DNA of 64,000 nt, taken from Lysobacterales bacterium. GTDB lineage: Bacteria > Pseudomonadota > Gammaproteobacteria > Xanthomonadales > Marinicellaceae. Position 1 is the first letter of the stretch. The number at the start of each line of letters is the position of its first letter. The notes beneath the pieces were generated by a model. That model did no database searches. It had not been told where the DNA came from and saw nothing but the letters and a program-made list of their open reading frames with translations. This document shows positions 7,610-16,183 of this stretch, one piece after another. The position numbers and the translations under genes were made by a program. The stretch lies in assembly GCA_027067055.1 (NCBI GenBank), contig JAMOMK010000086.1:34745-98744 (forward strand). The letters are read 5' to 3'.

Positions 7610-10600
7610 ATGCTAATCAAAACAACTGTTTTTTGGCTATTCTGTTTGATTGCTTTTAATGCTCAACCCTCTATACCTATATTCCAAAGCTTTGAAGAAA
7701 ATAAAGGCTTAGATAATAAGTTTATAAAGGCAATTGCTGAAGATAAATATGGCTATTTATGGGTTGGAACAACTAGTGGGATATATAAATTTAATAGTGA
7801 TAAGTTTGTTAAAATATCCTGCAATAAAGAATTAGAAAACATCCATGTTAGGAATTTGTTTGTTGATTTTGAAAATAATTTATGGATAGGGACAAAGTAC
7901 AATGGATTATTGCTATATAAAAATAATGTATTAGAAAAAATTCAACCTAAATATTCTAAAATCAAATCGATCAACAAGCTTTCAAGTGATCGAAATAATA
8001 ATATATGGGTTGGCACATCTAATGGAGTCTTCACTGTTTCAATTAATAAAAAACTCATAAGACCGCCCATAAAATCTATTCTCAAATTTTCTGATAAAAA
8101 CATTACGGCCTTGACTTACTCAAAAACAAACAGTCTAATCATTGCCTTTGATGGCAAAATAAATGCAATTGACCTTAAAAATGATTTGATTACTAATATT
8201 GATGTAAAAACCACTAAATACGTACATGACCTACTCGTAGATAAATACAATAATTTATGGGTGGCAAACTCTGAAAAGCTGATTAAATTTAATCTTAAAT
8301 CCCTATCTGTAATGCCATCTCCAACTCTATTAAATGCCAAAAGAGTGTTATCATTAGTGCAATCAATTGACCATTTGTGGGTTGCTACAATAGGTGGTGG
8401 AATATTTAAGATTAACTTGGAATCTAATAAAATTACCCAGCTTACACACAGTGATTCTAGATTCTCATTATTAGAAAATGATGTCATAGAATTATTAATC
8501 TCATCAGATAATAACTTATGGATTGGAAATTTTTCTAAGGGGTTGAATTTGTTGAATTTAAACCAAATTAATTTTTCCTTTGAAACAAATATAGTTGGAA
8601 GTTATTTTTGTGCCAAGAATCCCAAAATAAATAGTGTCGCAATAAATAAACAGAACGACATTTGGTTAGGTACGGATACAGGGCTAATAAAATATAATCC
8701 CTCTAATAAAACATGCGTTAATATATCACCTTCTAATTATTCCTTTAATTATGAAGTATATTCAATTAATCTCGATGACAAAAACATTTGGTTATCAACA
8801 TCAAAAGGGCTGTTGAATTACAATCATCTCAACAATACACTTTTTCAAATTACAGATTTATCGCAAATAAGTAAAGTATTTTACAGTATTAAACAAATGA
8901 ATGGAATGCTAATTTTGGGTACTGATAATGGTATATATGAATACTCAATTTACAATAAACTCGTAAGAAAATTGGAAATTCCAGATCCTATTTATACCAA
9001 TAAGCCTAGTACCAGTTACACTAAAAATAAAAAAAATGAGATTTTATTTCCCACCTCTGCTGGTATTTTATATTTGGCAAAATCAGGAGTGCTTAAAGCA
9101 TGTTCCATTAAATTTCAAGCCATTAAAGATAATAAGATCACAGCCATCCACTTCAATGCAAAAAATGAATTGTTTATTTCAGTATTGAACAATGGCTTAT
9201 ACCATTTTGATTCAAACAAATTGTTAGTACACCATTATTTAGATGATAATTTATTCTCACCATCCAACTATATAATGCAAATACAAAGTAATAACACTAA
9301 ACCAAATTCACTCTGGTTGGGTACAATTAATGGGTTAATTCAACTCGACACATTGAAAAAACAAAGTGTGTTGTTTTCTAACAATCAATATGGCAATAAT
9401 TACCTTTCTTTGACTAGTTCATCCTCTTCTCACAAAAATAAACTTATTTTTTCAGGAGAAAATGGCTTCATCCGCTTCAATCCTGATCGAATAAATACTT
9501 CTCTAAAAAAATCAAGCTTACTGTTTAGTCAATTATATTTGAATAGAACAAGGGTAATTGAACATAAAAAAACAAACAGTGGCTTCACTCTTGAAAAGTC
9601 GCTTGAAGATACGCGAGAGCTTAATCTAGGCTACAAAGATAGTATGATAGATTTAGATTTCATTTATTTAGCCTATCCAGCTGAGACAAATACCAAATAT
9701 TTTTACAGGTTAGAACCAATATTCAATCAGTGGGTTGAATTACCAAATGGAAGTAAACGTTTAACTTTTACAAATTTAAAAGAGGGCACATATAAATTAT
9801 CACTTAAGGCAACGAGTAAGACTAAATACAGTGATACCATTAATCTAAAATTGAATATTTCTCCTGCTCCGTGGTTTACTTGGTGGGCATACACATGTTA
9901 TATCGCCTCTCTCCTTTTCATTGCCTATCAACTAGCTCTCTATAAAGCAAGAAAGCAAGAGAGATTAAACAAATACTTAAGCTCTCAAGTTTCAAAACAG
10001 ACTCAATATATACAAAAACAAAAACAAAAGTTAGAACAACTAATCATTAGAAAAAACGAAATATTTTCTAATGTAACACATGAATTTAAGACGCCCATAA
10101 CACTAATAAAAGGCCCTATTGCTGAATTAGTTAAAAAAGAAACTAATGAATATGATTTGAAAAATTTGCAAATGATTGAAAGAAATTCAAATCGATTGTT
10201 AAGGCTAGTTAATCAAATTTTACAACTCTCACAGGCAACTGAAAATGATGAGCATAATATAAAAAAAATTCAACTGGCTGTAAGTTTAGAACTCATAGCA
10301 GAACCGTACCTGTACCATGCACAAAAGCAAGAGTTAAGTTTCTCGTATGCAGGTATTGATGATTGTGAGCTTTTACTTACTAATGATGCTTTAGAGTTAT
10401 CGGTTGGGAATTTTCTTTCAAATGCATTCAAATATACAAAAAAAGGAGGTGAAGTAAAACTAGGTACTATTAAACACAAAAACTGTATAGAAATATATGT
10501 AAAAGATAATGGGATAGGTTTCAACCCAAAACAAAAAGAAAAAATATTTAAACGATTTGGTCGAACAAATACCCATCAACAGATTGAAGGCAGTGGAATT

Positions 10601-11548
10601 GGGTTGGCAATAGTAAAGGAAATTGCAGAAATCAATAATGCAGAAATTAAAGTGTTAAGTGAACCCAATAAAGGGTCTGTTTTTAGTATCTCCTTTCCAT
10701 ATAAGGACATTAGTACTACCAAAAACATATCGCAAAGTTTAGAAACTGAATGTGCAACAAATTCTGAAGGTAAGGCAACAGTATTAATTATTGAAGATAA
10801 TGAAGATATGCGTCAACACATAAACAATGTCTTGCAACAAGATTTTAATTGTTTGCTTGAGGAAAATGGGCAGTATGGAATTGCTCGTGCATTGAGGTCA
10901 GTCCCTGATATCATTGTTAGTGATGTAATGATGCCGTTGATTGATGGATTTCAGGTTTGCCGTACCATACGCAATGATGCTATAACTTCGCATATTCCAC
11001 TCGTACTGTTGACAGCATTGTCAGAAAAGTCTAGCCGCATAAAGGGTTGGCGTGAAGGAATAGATTTATATATTAACAAGCCTTTTGATGCAGATGAATT
11101 GGTTATTCAACTTAAAAATATTATAAAAATAAGAAAAATACTAAACGATAAAAATAAAAATAATATAAAAACAGGAGATTTTTCAGAATTTTCTGAAGTA
11201 GATGGAAAGTTTATTAAAAAATTAAAGAACATTATCAATGAAAATTACAAAGATACCTTCTTTACACTTCATGATATGGCTAGTCTTATGTTTGTTAGTG
11301 AAAGGCAGTTGCAAAGAAAAACAAAAGCACTATTAAATATGTCACCTTTAGATTTTTTACGAGAACATAGATTTGAAAAAGCAACATCCTCACTTAAGAA
11401 AGGGTATCAAGTAGCTGTTACATCCGATACTTGCGGGTTCAGCTCTGTTTCCTATTTTTCTCAAATTTTTAAGAAACGTTACGGTATTAGTCCTAAAGAG
11501 TACCAAAAGCTTAATGCATCAGATAAAAAATCTAAACCTAAAATATAA
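7610..11548 (+). CDS. Hybrid two-component system one-protein regulator (reg_prop sensor, kinase, receiver, AraC output)
   Basis: This is an HTCS-type regulator that senses a periplasmic ligand and binds DNA directly. The ATG at 7610 opens a signal peptide (MLIKTTVFWLFCLIAFNAQ); an upstream in-frame ATG at 7526 would add 28 residues that weaken it. Numbered from 7526, residues about 52-690 hold roughly 13 reg_prop propeller repeats of the form NxLWVGTxxGL, enough for two seven-bladed propellers. A Y_Y_Y domain covers about 692-770 and a single membrane helix 782-805. HisKA has the phospho-accepting His852 in NVTHEFKTP, followed by HATPase_c (NFLSNAFKYT, DNGIGF, GSGIGLAI). The receiver domain has Asp1133 in VSDVMMP, and a C-terminal AraC HTH pair ends it. 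All catalytic residues are present. Three paralogous secreted proteins follow and are its likeliest targets (inference). The DNA is distinctly AT-rich compared with neighbours. Confidence 0.93.
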   Translation: MLIKTTVFWLFCLIAFNAQPSIPIFQSFEENKGLDNKFIKAIAEDKYGYLWVGTTSGIYKFNSDKFVKISCNKELENIHVRNLFVDFENNLWIGTKYNGLLLYKNNVLEKIQPKYSKIKSINKLSSDRNNNIWVGTSNGVFTVSINKKLIRPPIKSILKFSDKNITALTYSKTNSLIIAFDGKINAIDLKNDLITNIDVKTTKYVHDLLVDKYNNLWVANSEKLIKFNLKSLSVMPSPTLLNAKRVLSLVQSIDHLWVATIGGGIFKINLESNKITQLTHSDSRFSLLENDVIELLISSDNNLWIGNFSKGLNLLNLNQINFSFETNIVGSYFCAKNPKINSVAINKQNDIWLGTDTGLIKYNPSNKTCVNISPSNYSFNYEVYSINLDDKNIWLSTSKGLLNYNHLNNTLFQITDLSQISKVFYSIKQMNGMLILGTDNGIYEYSIYNKLVRKLEIPDPIYTNKPSTSYTKNKKNEILFPTSAGILYLAKSGVLKACSIKFQAIKDNKITAIHFNAKNELFISVLNNGLYHFDSNKLLVHHYLDDNLFSPSNYIMQIQSNNTKPNSLWLGTINGLIQLDTLKKQSVLFSNNQYGNNYLSLTSSSSSHKNKLIFSGENGFIRFNPDRINTSLKKSSLLFSQLYLNRTRVIEHKKTNSGFTLEKSLEDTRELNLGYKDSMIDLDFIYLAYPAETNTKYFYRLEPIFNQWVELPNGSKRLTFTNLKEGTYKLSLKATSKTKYSDTINLKLNISPAPWFTWWAYTCYIASLLFIAYQLALYKARKQERLNKYLSSQVSKQTQYIQKQKQKLEQLIIRKNEIFSNVTHEFKTPITLIKGPIAELVKKETNEYDLKNLQMIERNSNRLLRLVNQILQLSQATENDEHNIKKIQLAVSLELIAEPYLYHAQKQELSFSYAGIDDCELLLTNDALELSVGNFLSNAFKYTKKGGEVKLGTIKHKNCIEIYVKDNGIGFNPKQKEKIFKRFGRTNTHQQIEGSGIGLAIVKEIAEINNAEIKVLSEPNKGSVFSISFPYKDISTTKNISQSLETECATNSEGKATVLIIEDNEDMRQHINNVLQQDFNCLLEENGQYGIARALRSVPDIIVSDVMMPLIDGFQVCRTIRNDAITSHIPLVLLTALSEKSSRIKGWREGIDLYINKPFDADELVIQLKNIIKIRKILNDKNKNNIKTGDFSEFSEVDGKFIKKLKNIINENYKDTFFTLHDMASLMFVSERQLQRKTKALLNMSPLDFLREHRFEKATSSLKKGYQVAVTSDTCGFSSVSYFSQIFKKRYGISPKEYQKLNASDKKSKPKI

Positions 11549-11675
11549 GTCGTTGAGCTAATACATTTTAATTAATTCATTTGTATAGTGGAGACAGTAA
11601 AAATCAGTTAATGATTATTGCTATACGCAAATATTTTAATTTGCTTTTTTAATTTAATATTTAGGATTAAAACTT

Positions 11676-11939
11676 ATGAAAAATTTATTTAAAAAACTTT
11701 TAATTACTACTGCATTAACCTTGTCTGTTATTGCATCAGCTCAACTAACCATAACACAAGGAGGAAATGGAGTGCCAATATCTGGTGGACCTCAAATCTG
11801 GTCTGGGGAATGGTCTAGTAATGGTGTTTCGCATACGGTTACAGGAAGTACTTACCGTCAATGCCGAGCCAATATGATCGCTCAAACACGTTACCTGACC
11901 CCTGGATATTATCTTGTGGTAAGACAATGCTCTCTTTAG
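11676..11939 (+). CDS. Small secreted protein 1 of a three-gene family, 87 aa
   Basis: The family is not one I recognise. A Sec signal peptide ends at ASA after residue 22. The mature 65 residues contain IWSGEWSSNGVSHTVTGSTY followed by a Cys, then 21 residues to a second Cys near the C-terminus (VVRQCSL). The same W-x-G-x-W-x-S-x-G-[VI]-x-[HQ]-[ST]-V-[ST]-x-x-[ST]-[YF]-x-x-C pattern occurs in the proteins at 12250 and 12810, so the three are paralogues. The two conserved cysteines could form a disulfide in the periplasm or outside. The ribosome binding site is TTAGGA before the ATG. The gene lies 127 bases behind the hybrid sensor and has its own AT-rich upstream region, so separate transcription is possible. 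Confidence 0.75.
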   Translation: MKNLFKKLLITTALTLSVIASAQLTITQGGNGVPISGGPQIWSGEWSSNGVSHTVTGSTYRQCRANMIAQTRYLTPGYYLVVRQCSL

Positions 11940-12249
11940 TCGCATATAAATAAGGATGATTTTTTATTAAATCACTACACAAGAATGTGTCATTACATGT
12001 AATTTCAACACTGACAACAAAAAGCTAGTTTAGATTTAATAATAAAACATCAGCTAGAATGAACACACGCAAAATCACTATTTATTGGGCCAAACTTAAT
12101 TTAAAAAATATAATAAATTTAATGTCGTTTGAATGACATTAATCCAAAGCATTAAACATTATATTAGCAACCGTCAGATAAAAAGTTCTGACAATCAAAT
12201 GTAAATAAATTTATTTACGATTATTAATTTAAAGAAAATAGGTAACAAT
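11940..12249. other. Intergenic region with a cluster of inverted repeats
   Basis: 310 bases without a gene. Visible dyads are AATGTC/GACATT (12121-12126 and 12135-12140), GTCAGA/TCTGAC (12173-12178 and 12187-12192) and the 18-bp palindrome at 12201-12218. Three dyads within 100 bases of the next start suggest regulator binding or RNA structure. Confidence 0.5.
12201..12218. promoter_or_regulatory. Perfect 18-bp palindrome, candidate operator
   Basis: GTAAATAAATTTATTTAC is identical to its own reverse complement. It lies 31 bases upstream of the ATG at 12250, close to where a promoter -10 region would be. AT-rich composition raises the chance of a random match, so this is a candidate only. 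Confidence 0.4.
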
Positions 12250-12492
12250 ATGAAAAAATCATTTATCAATATTATTTTAACAGTATTAATTTTACTGCCT
12301 GTATTATCTGCAGCTCGTATATCTCATGATGGATCAGATCCAGGTGTGCAAAGATGGGTTGGTGGATGGTACGGTTCTAATGGCGTATATCACAGTGTGT
12401 CAGGGCACTCATTTATCCATTGTGACACTTTGATATATAATGCAACTCAAGGTTTATCAAACGTAACTATTGTAGAATGTCACAGAATTTAA
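12250..12492 (+). CDS. Small secreted protein 2 of a three-gene family, 80 aa
   Basis: This is a paralogue of the genes at 11676 and 12810. The signal peptide is MKKSFINIILTVLILLPVLSA. The mature chain contains RWVGGWYGSNGVYHSVSGHS, then FIHC, and 18 residues later a second Cys in VECHRI. ATQGL between the cysteines is shared with protein 3. The ribosome binding site is ATAGGT before the ATG. The short mature chain (about 58 aa), the signal peptide and the single probable disulfide are reminiscent of secreted effectors, inhibitors or surface components, but no function can be assigned. A 310-base upstream region with three dyads separates it from protein 1. Confidence 0.75.
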   Translation: MKKSFINIILTVLILLPVLSAARISHDGSDPGVQRWVGGWYGSNGVYHSVSGHSFIHCDTLIYNATQGLSNVTIVECHRI

Positions 12493-12809
12493 CAATAAAA
12501 AGCTCTTGTTAGTACAGAGGACTACCTATCGTTTTCTGTATTAACTAAGAATACACAAGGATGTGAATTTATTTAATATCTCCTTTTCCAACATGACTTT
12601 ATTTTTGTACGAAAACCAGCTTTAATTACTAGTCATAAAAATGACATAAAATTTATTTCAAAAAAGCTATAAAAATTTTGTCGCTCAATTAAAAAAATCA
12701 CAGTGAAAAAAACATATATTATCACTAGCTAGATTTTTAATTTATCTAGTAGACTAAAACGTTAACTTGTTTTGTCTTAATTATTAAACTAACTTTTAGG
12801 AAACACAAA
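12493..12809. other. AT-rich intergenic region before small secreted protein 3
   Basis: 317 bases without a gene. It holds an inverted repeat CTAGAT/ATCTAG at 12729-12734 and 12744-12749, about 60 bases before the next start. No consensus promoter is obvious. Confidence 0.4.
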
Positions 12810-13118
12810 ATGAAAAATCTATTTATTAAAATTGCATTTGCAGCAATACTAATTCCTCAGATATTAATGGCGCAAACTATGGGAGACAACTCTGAATTTG
12901 ATAATTGCTTGGTTGACCTTGATGGAAACTGTGTCATTGATCCAACCCCTCCTCCTCCACCTCCAGCTTTTTCAAGTGGTATGTGGGTGGGAGGATGGTT
13001 TGACTCATCTGGAATATATCAGACAGTTACTGCAAGTACCTTTGTTGGATGCACTCTATTATTAGACGCTGCAACTCAAGGTTTAATGGTAATTACCAGC
13101 ACATGTAGGAGAACCTAA
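12810..13118 (+). CDS. Small secreted protein 3 of a three-gene family, 102 aa, with proline linker
   Basis: This is a paralogue of the genes at 11676 and 12250. The signal peptide is MKNLFIKIAFAAILIPQILMA. Unlike the other two it carries an N-terminal extension with two extra cysteines (DNCLVDLDGNC) and then a proline run (six prolines in DPTPPPPPP). The family module follows: MWVGGWFDSSGIYQTVTAST, then FVGC, 17 residues and a second Cys in STCRRT. The extension plus linker looks like a two-part secreted protein. The ribosome binding site is TTAGGAAA. A hairpin with an 11-bp stem follows at 13142-13182, probably ending the cluster. Confidence 0.75.
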   Translation: MKNLFIKIAFAAILIPQILMAQTMGDNSEFDNCLVDLDGNCVIDPTPPPPPPAFSSGMWVGGWFDSSGIYQTVTASTFVGCTLLLDAATQGLMVITSTCRRT

Positions 13119-13141
13119 AAATTATTTAAGGTTTTATAAAC

Positions 13142-13182
13142 TTAAATCAAACTATGGACTCTGGGTTTGTGGTTTGATTTAA
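13142..13182 (+). terminator. Hairpin terminator after the small secreted protein cluster
   Basis: TTAAATCAAAC (13142-13152) pairs with GTTTGATTTAA (13172-13182) over 11 bp, followed by a T-rich stretch (CCTTTATTATTTCTTTTT). Confidence 0.65.
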
Positions 13183-13250
13183 TTGCCTTTATTATTTCTT
13201 TTTAATCATGGTTAATGCATAATGCTATTCAACTATTACAATGATTAATA

Positions 13251-13394
13251 ATGCATCAACACAAACTCACCATCCATACTCAAGGGCGCGGTTATACAAT
13301 CATCACGCAGCAAATTGAACAGGCTATTGACATCAGCTCTATAGAGATTGGTTTATTGCATGTGTTTTTACAACATTCCAGTGCCTGTATATAA
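13251..13394 (+). pseudogene. YjbQ/UPF0047 family relic, N-terminal third only
   Basis: An ATG at 13251 opens a 47-codon frame ending at TAA 13392-13394. Its translation contains TQGRGYTIITQQIEQAI and LLHVFLQHSSACI, matching the start of the YjbQ fold (GRG-x-x-x-IT and the VFxxHTSAS strand). Intact members are about 130-140 aa, so two thirds are missing. No continuation is seen in other frames downstream, so this looks like a deletion remnant rather than a frameshift. Confidence 0.7.
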
Positions 13395-13516
13395 TGGTCC
13401 AACAAACTCGGAGTCAATAGACAAAATGAGGTAAGAAAATGTCAATCAAGGACTTTTATTTACAGTTGACCAAAGTTGGTTTTAGATTCTAAACTAATGT
13501 TATTAACCTGACAGTA

Positions 13517-13551
13517 TATTAACCCTGCGGTATTATGCCGCAGGGTTAATA
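13517..13551. terminator. GC-rich perfect hairpin in the intergenic region
   Basis: A 14-bp perfect stem (13517-13530 with 13538-13551; core AACCCTGCGG/CCGCAGGGTT) encloses the loop TATTATG. It lies about 60 bases past the diguanylate cyclase stop codon and could terminate that gene, although no clear T-tract is present on the minus strand. Confidence 0.5.
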
Positions 13552-13608
13552 ATAACAAAGGCTTTACCTATCAACAAGCCTTGGACATTTCAGTGGAAAA
13601 ATTAAAAA

Positions 13609-14631
13609 CTAATCCTCAAAGATAACTTTATTTCTTCCTTGGTTTTTTGCCAAATATAAGCGCCTATCTGCTGTTTTCAATAATTGACTGAGTTCTAAAT
13701 TTTTTGGTGACAATAATGCGATTCCCAAACTGACAGTCACAGAAACAGATTGATTATTAAAACTATAAACCTCCTGTTCGCTTTGTTTTCGTACAACCTC
13801 TGCCAATTTAATAGAATCATCAATTTTGTCCGCTAAAGAAATAATGGCAAACTCTTCACCACCCAATCTAAAAGCCGAAGCCTCTGTCGGCAATGATTGT
13901 TTAAGCATTTTTGAAAACTTAATCAAAACCTCATCCCCTGCCATGTGTCCAAATTTATCATTTATCTCTTTAAAAAAATCTAAATCTAAAATGATTAATG
14001 CAATGTTTTTATTTCCCTTTTGGGCTTTATCTGCGCTATTTAAAAAGTGCCTATTGAGCATGGAGCGATTATACAAGCCAGTTAATTTATCAAAAATCGC
14101 CATCTCTCTTAATAAGGCTTTTGCTTCTGAGTTTGCTTTTTCATAAATATGTGACAAACCCCAAAAGACAAGTGCTGAAAAACCAATATTTCCAAAAGCA
14201 ATCTTTGCCGACATAAAACTTTGAAAGTTTGGGTGCTTGAAAAAAATAACTGCAGAAATAGAATACAAGATGAAAGTAAAAACAAACCCAAGACGATTGC
14301 CTAACAACAAATAAGAAATCAAAGGAATAGTATAAACCCAAACAAAAACGCTGTTTGACACACCCTTTGCTGTAAAAACAAACAACATTATTGAAAAAAA
14401 TAAGGTTAGGTAGATGACCGTTAAGCGGACAAGTTTTTCATGAACAATTGTTCTTTTAACGCGATACAAAATCCATAAAGATATAAATCCTGCTGTTAAT
14501 TCAATACCAGCAATAGCGAAAAGGTCTCGATTGAAATTTATAATAGAAAATACAATTCCAGCAATAAAAGTATAGGTTAACAATACCTCTAAAACACGTT
14601 TTTTGTGTTTATCAATTTCTTGGCTCAGCAT
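13609..14631 (-). CDS. Membrane-bound diguanylate cyclase (GGDEF)
   Basis: The protein makes cyclic di-GMP from GTP. Residues 1 to about 165 contain some six hydrophobic helices forming a membrane sensor; after a short helix the GGDEF domain begins at FDKLTGLYNRSML. The substrate and metal motifs DLDFFKEINDKFGHMAGDE and the signature RLGGEEF (GGEEF, a catalytically competent variant) are intact, as is VSVTVSLGIA near the end. The RxxD product-inhibition site expected a few residues before the signature is not present (PTEASAF there), so feedback by c-di-GMP through the classical I-site is unlikely. It is monocistronic, with a gap on both sides. The ligand of the membrane domain is unknown. 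Confidence 0.92.
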   Translation of the reverse strand: MLSQEIDKHKKRVLEVLLTYTFIAGIVFSIINFNRDLFAIAGIELTAGFISLWILYRVKRTIVHEKLVRLTVIYLTLFFSIMLFVFTAKGVSNSVFVWVYTIPLISYLLLGNRLGFVFTFILYSISAVIFFKHPNFQSFMSAKIAFGNIGFSALVFWGLSHIYEKANSEAKALLREMAIFDKLTGLYNRSMLNRHFLNSADKAQKGNKNIALIILDLDFFKEINDKFGHMAGDEVLIKFSKMLKQSLPTEASAFRLGGEEFAIISLADKIDDSIKLAEVVRKQSEQEVYSFNNQSVSVTVSLGIALLSPKNLELSQLLKTADRRLYLAKNQGRNKVIFED

Positions 14632-14677
14632 TTTTTATTACTTTCTATTAAAACCATAATGTGAAGTCCAAATACAT

Positions 14678-15577
14678 CTATTTATTGCAACCAACTCTTT
14701 TGTTATCTGCTTGAAGCAACAACCACATGTGTATTTCTTGAGCTGTTTGTTGGTTGTCTGAACGAGCGGAATTGTGTGGGGTTATTCTCACATCAGCCCT
14801 GTCCCAAAAAATGTGCTTTTTTGGTAAAGGCTCACTAGCAAATACATCAATTACTGCCTGCTTAATCACTCCTTTATCTAGTGCTTCAATTAAGTCATTC
14901 TCAACCAATTGTTCACCACGTCCAACATGAATGAGTGTTGGTTTTTTTGTGCAGTAAGTGAAATGTTTTTTATTCAGCAAGCCCTTTGTTTTAGAGGTTA
15001 GTGGCAGTAAACACACTATATAATCACTGTTTCCCATAACATGTTTTAACCCTTCCTCTTCATGAAAACATTCAATAGCTTCAACTTTTGAATGATGCGT
15101 ATAGGCTATTGTTTCAAACCCTAAATCTAAAAACTTCTCTGCTACGAATTTTCCAATACTTCCAAGTCCTAAAAAACCGATGGTTTTGGGCGACACTTCA
15201 TTAACCTTCCATAGTTTATTTTTCTGCTGGATTTCATGGGTATTGATTCCCCTGTAATCACTTAAAACATAAGCAAGTACATATTGTGCCATTTGCTGTT
15301 TTAAAATTGGAGTCATAATACGGTGGACAGAAACGTTTGTAGGCAGACTTGGATCACTTACAATAAAATCAATTCCTGCACCAAGTGAGGTGACGGCCTT
15401 TAAATTTTTAAAACTAGCCAATACTCCCCTGGGTTGCTTCCATAAAATAGCAAACTCTATCGCATCGGGGTCGCTAATATCGGGCCAAACTTGTATCTCC
15501 AAGTCAGGTTGTAACGACTGTAAGTTTTGAGTTAACTCCTTTGTGCATCTATCTGTAACGATAATTGCAATAATCAT
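14678..15577 (-). CDS. D-isomer-specific 2-hydroxyacid dehydrogenase, GhrA-like
   Basis: This is an NAD(P)H-dependent reductase of the glyoxylate/hydroxypyruvate reductase A type. The cofactor-binding loop is TIGFLGLGSIGKFVAEKF, followed by the Arg-containing substrate motif HVGRGEQLVENDLIEAL and VIDVFASEPLP with the catalytic Glu. The catalytic His is in RITPHNSA. The N-terminal substrate domain has VTSLGAGIDFI. At 299 aa it has the length of GhrA (about 310 aa) and is shorter than typical SerA-type enzymes, with no ACT domain. It overlaps the stop of rppH by one base, so the two genes are translationally coupled. The exact substrate is uncertain. Confidence 0.85.
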   Translation of the reverse strand: MIIAIIVTDRCTKELTQNLQSLQPDLEIQVWPDISDPDAIEFAILWKQPRGVLASFKNLKAVTSLGAGIDFIVSDPSLPTNVSVHRIMTPILKQQMAQYVLAYVLSDYRGINTHEIQQKNKLWKVNEVSPKTIGFLGLGSIGKFVAEKFLDLGFETIAYTHHSKVEAIECFHEEEGLKHVMGNSDYIVCLLPLTSKTKGLLNKKHFTYCTKKPTLIHVGRGEQLVENDLIEALDKGVIKQAVIDVFASEPLPKKHIFWDRADVRITPHNSARSDNQQTAQEIHMWLLLQADNKRVGCNK

Positions 15578-16053
15578 TATTGTGATTTTGCTAATTGTTC
15601 TAGGTGTTTGAGTGCTTTGATATAAACACCTTTTTTGAATTTCACCACTTTTTTAACAGGATACCAAAAATGCACCCATTTAAAATCATCAAATTCAGGT
15701 GAGTCCGTATGATTAAAACTTAAGTGGCTGTCTTTGCCAATAAATTTTAACAAGTACCATACTTGTTTTTGCCCTATACATAATGGTTTAGAGTTTTTCC
15801 TTTGAAATTTTTTGGGTAACTTATAACGCAACCAACCAGGTGTTGAACCTAATAATTCTACATGCTTTGGCTTTAAACCGATTTCTTCATAGAGTTCTCG
15901 GTACATTGCCTCTTCACTTGTTTCATTGGTATTTATGCCCCCTTGAGGGAACTGCCAACCACTGTCTTGATACCTTTTTGCAAAAAAAACTTTACCATCA
16001 TCACCGAGCAAGATGATGCCAACATTTGGGCGATAACCATCTATATCAATCAT
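15577..16053 (-). CDS. rppH: RNA pyrophosphohydrolase RppH (Nudix)
   Basis: RppH removes pyrophosphate from the 5' triphosphate end of mRNAs and so starts RNase E-dependent decay. The Nudix box is complete: [20 protein letters not shown] followed by IGL, with the metal-binding REXXEE glutamates. The N-terminus [15 protein letters not shown] and the [11 protein letters not shown] and [11 protein letters not shown] stretches are diagnostic of RppH rather than of other Nudix hydrolases. At 158 aa it is the usual length. It is the first gene of a short operon with the downstream dehydrogenase, overlapping it by one base. Confidence 0.95.
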   Translation of the reverse strand: MIDIDGYRPNVGIILLGDDGKVFFAKRYQDSGWQFPQGGINTNETSEEAMYRELYEEIGLKPKHVELLGSTPGWLRYKLPKKFQRKNSKPLCIGQKQVWYLLKFIGKDSHLSFNHTDSPEFDDFKWVHFWYPVKKVVKFKKGVYIKALKHLEQLAKSQ

Positions 16054-16183
16054 AATTAATCTGTGCTGTTGCTATAAAACAACAGTCTTATATATTTAAA
16101 CTGCCTTTATTCTTTCAAAAATTATAAACAAATACAACTTTTAACAGCTAACAGCTGTTTAATTTACTCTAAACAGGTCTATC

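Noticed and set aside
8116..8487. Antisense ORF within the hybrid sensor gene and many similar ones elsewhere
   Set aside because: Shadows of the real frames, with no start signals or domain content.
14678..15577. SerA (phosphoglycerate dehydrogenase)
   Set aside because: Too short, no ACT domain, and the motif pattern fits the GhrA branch.
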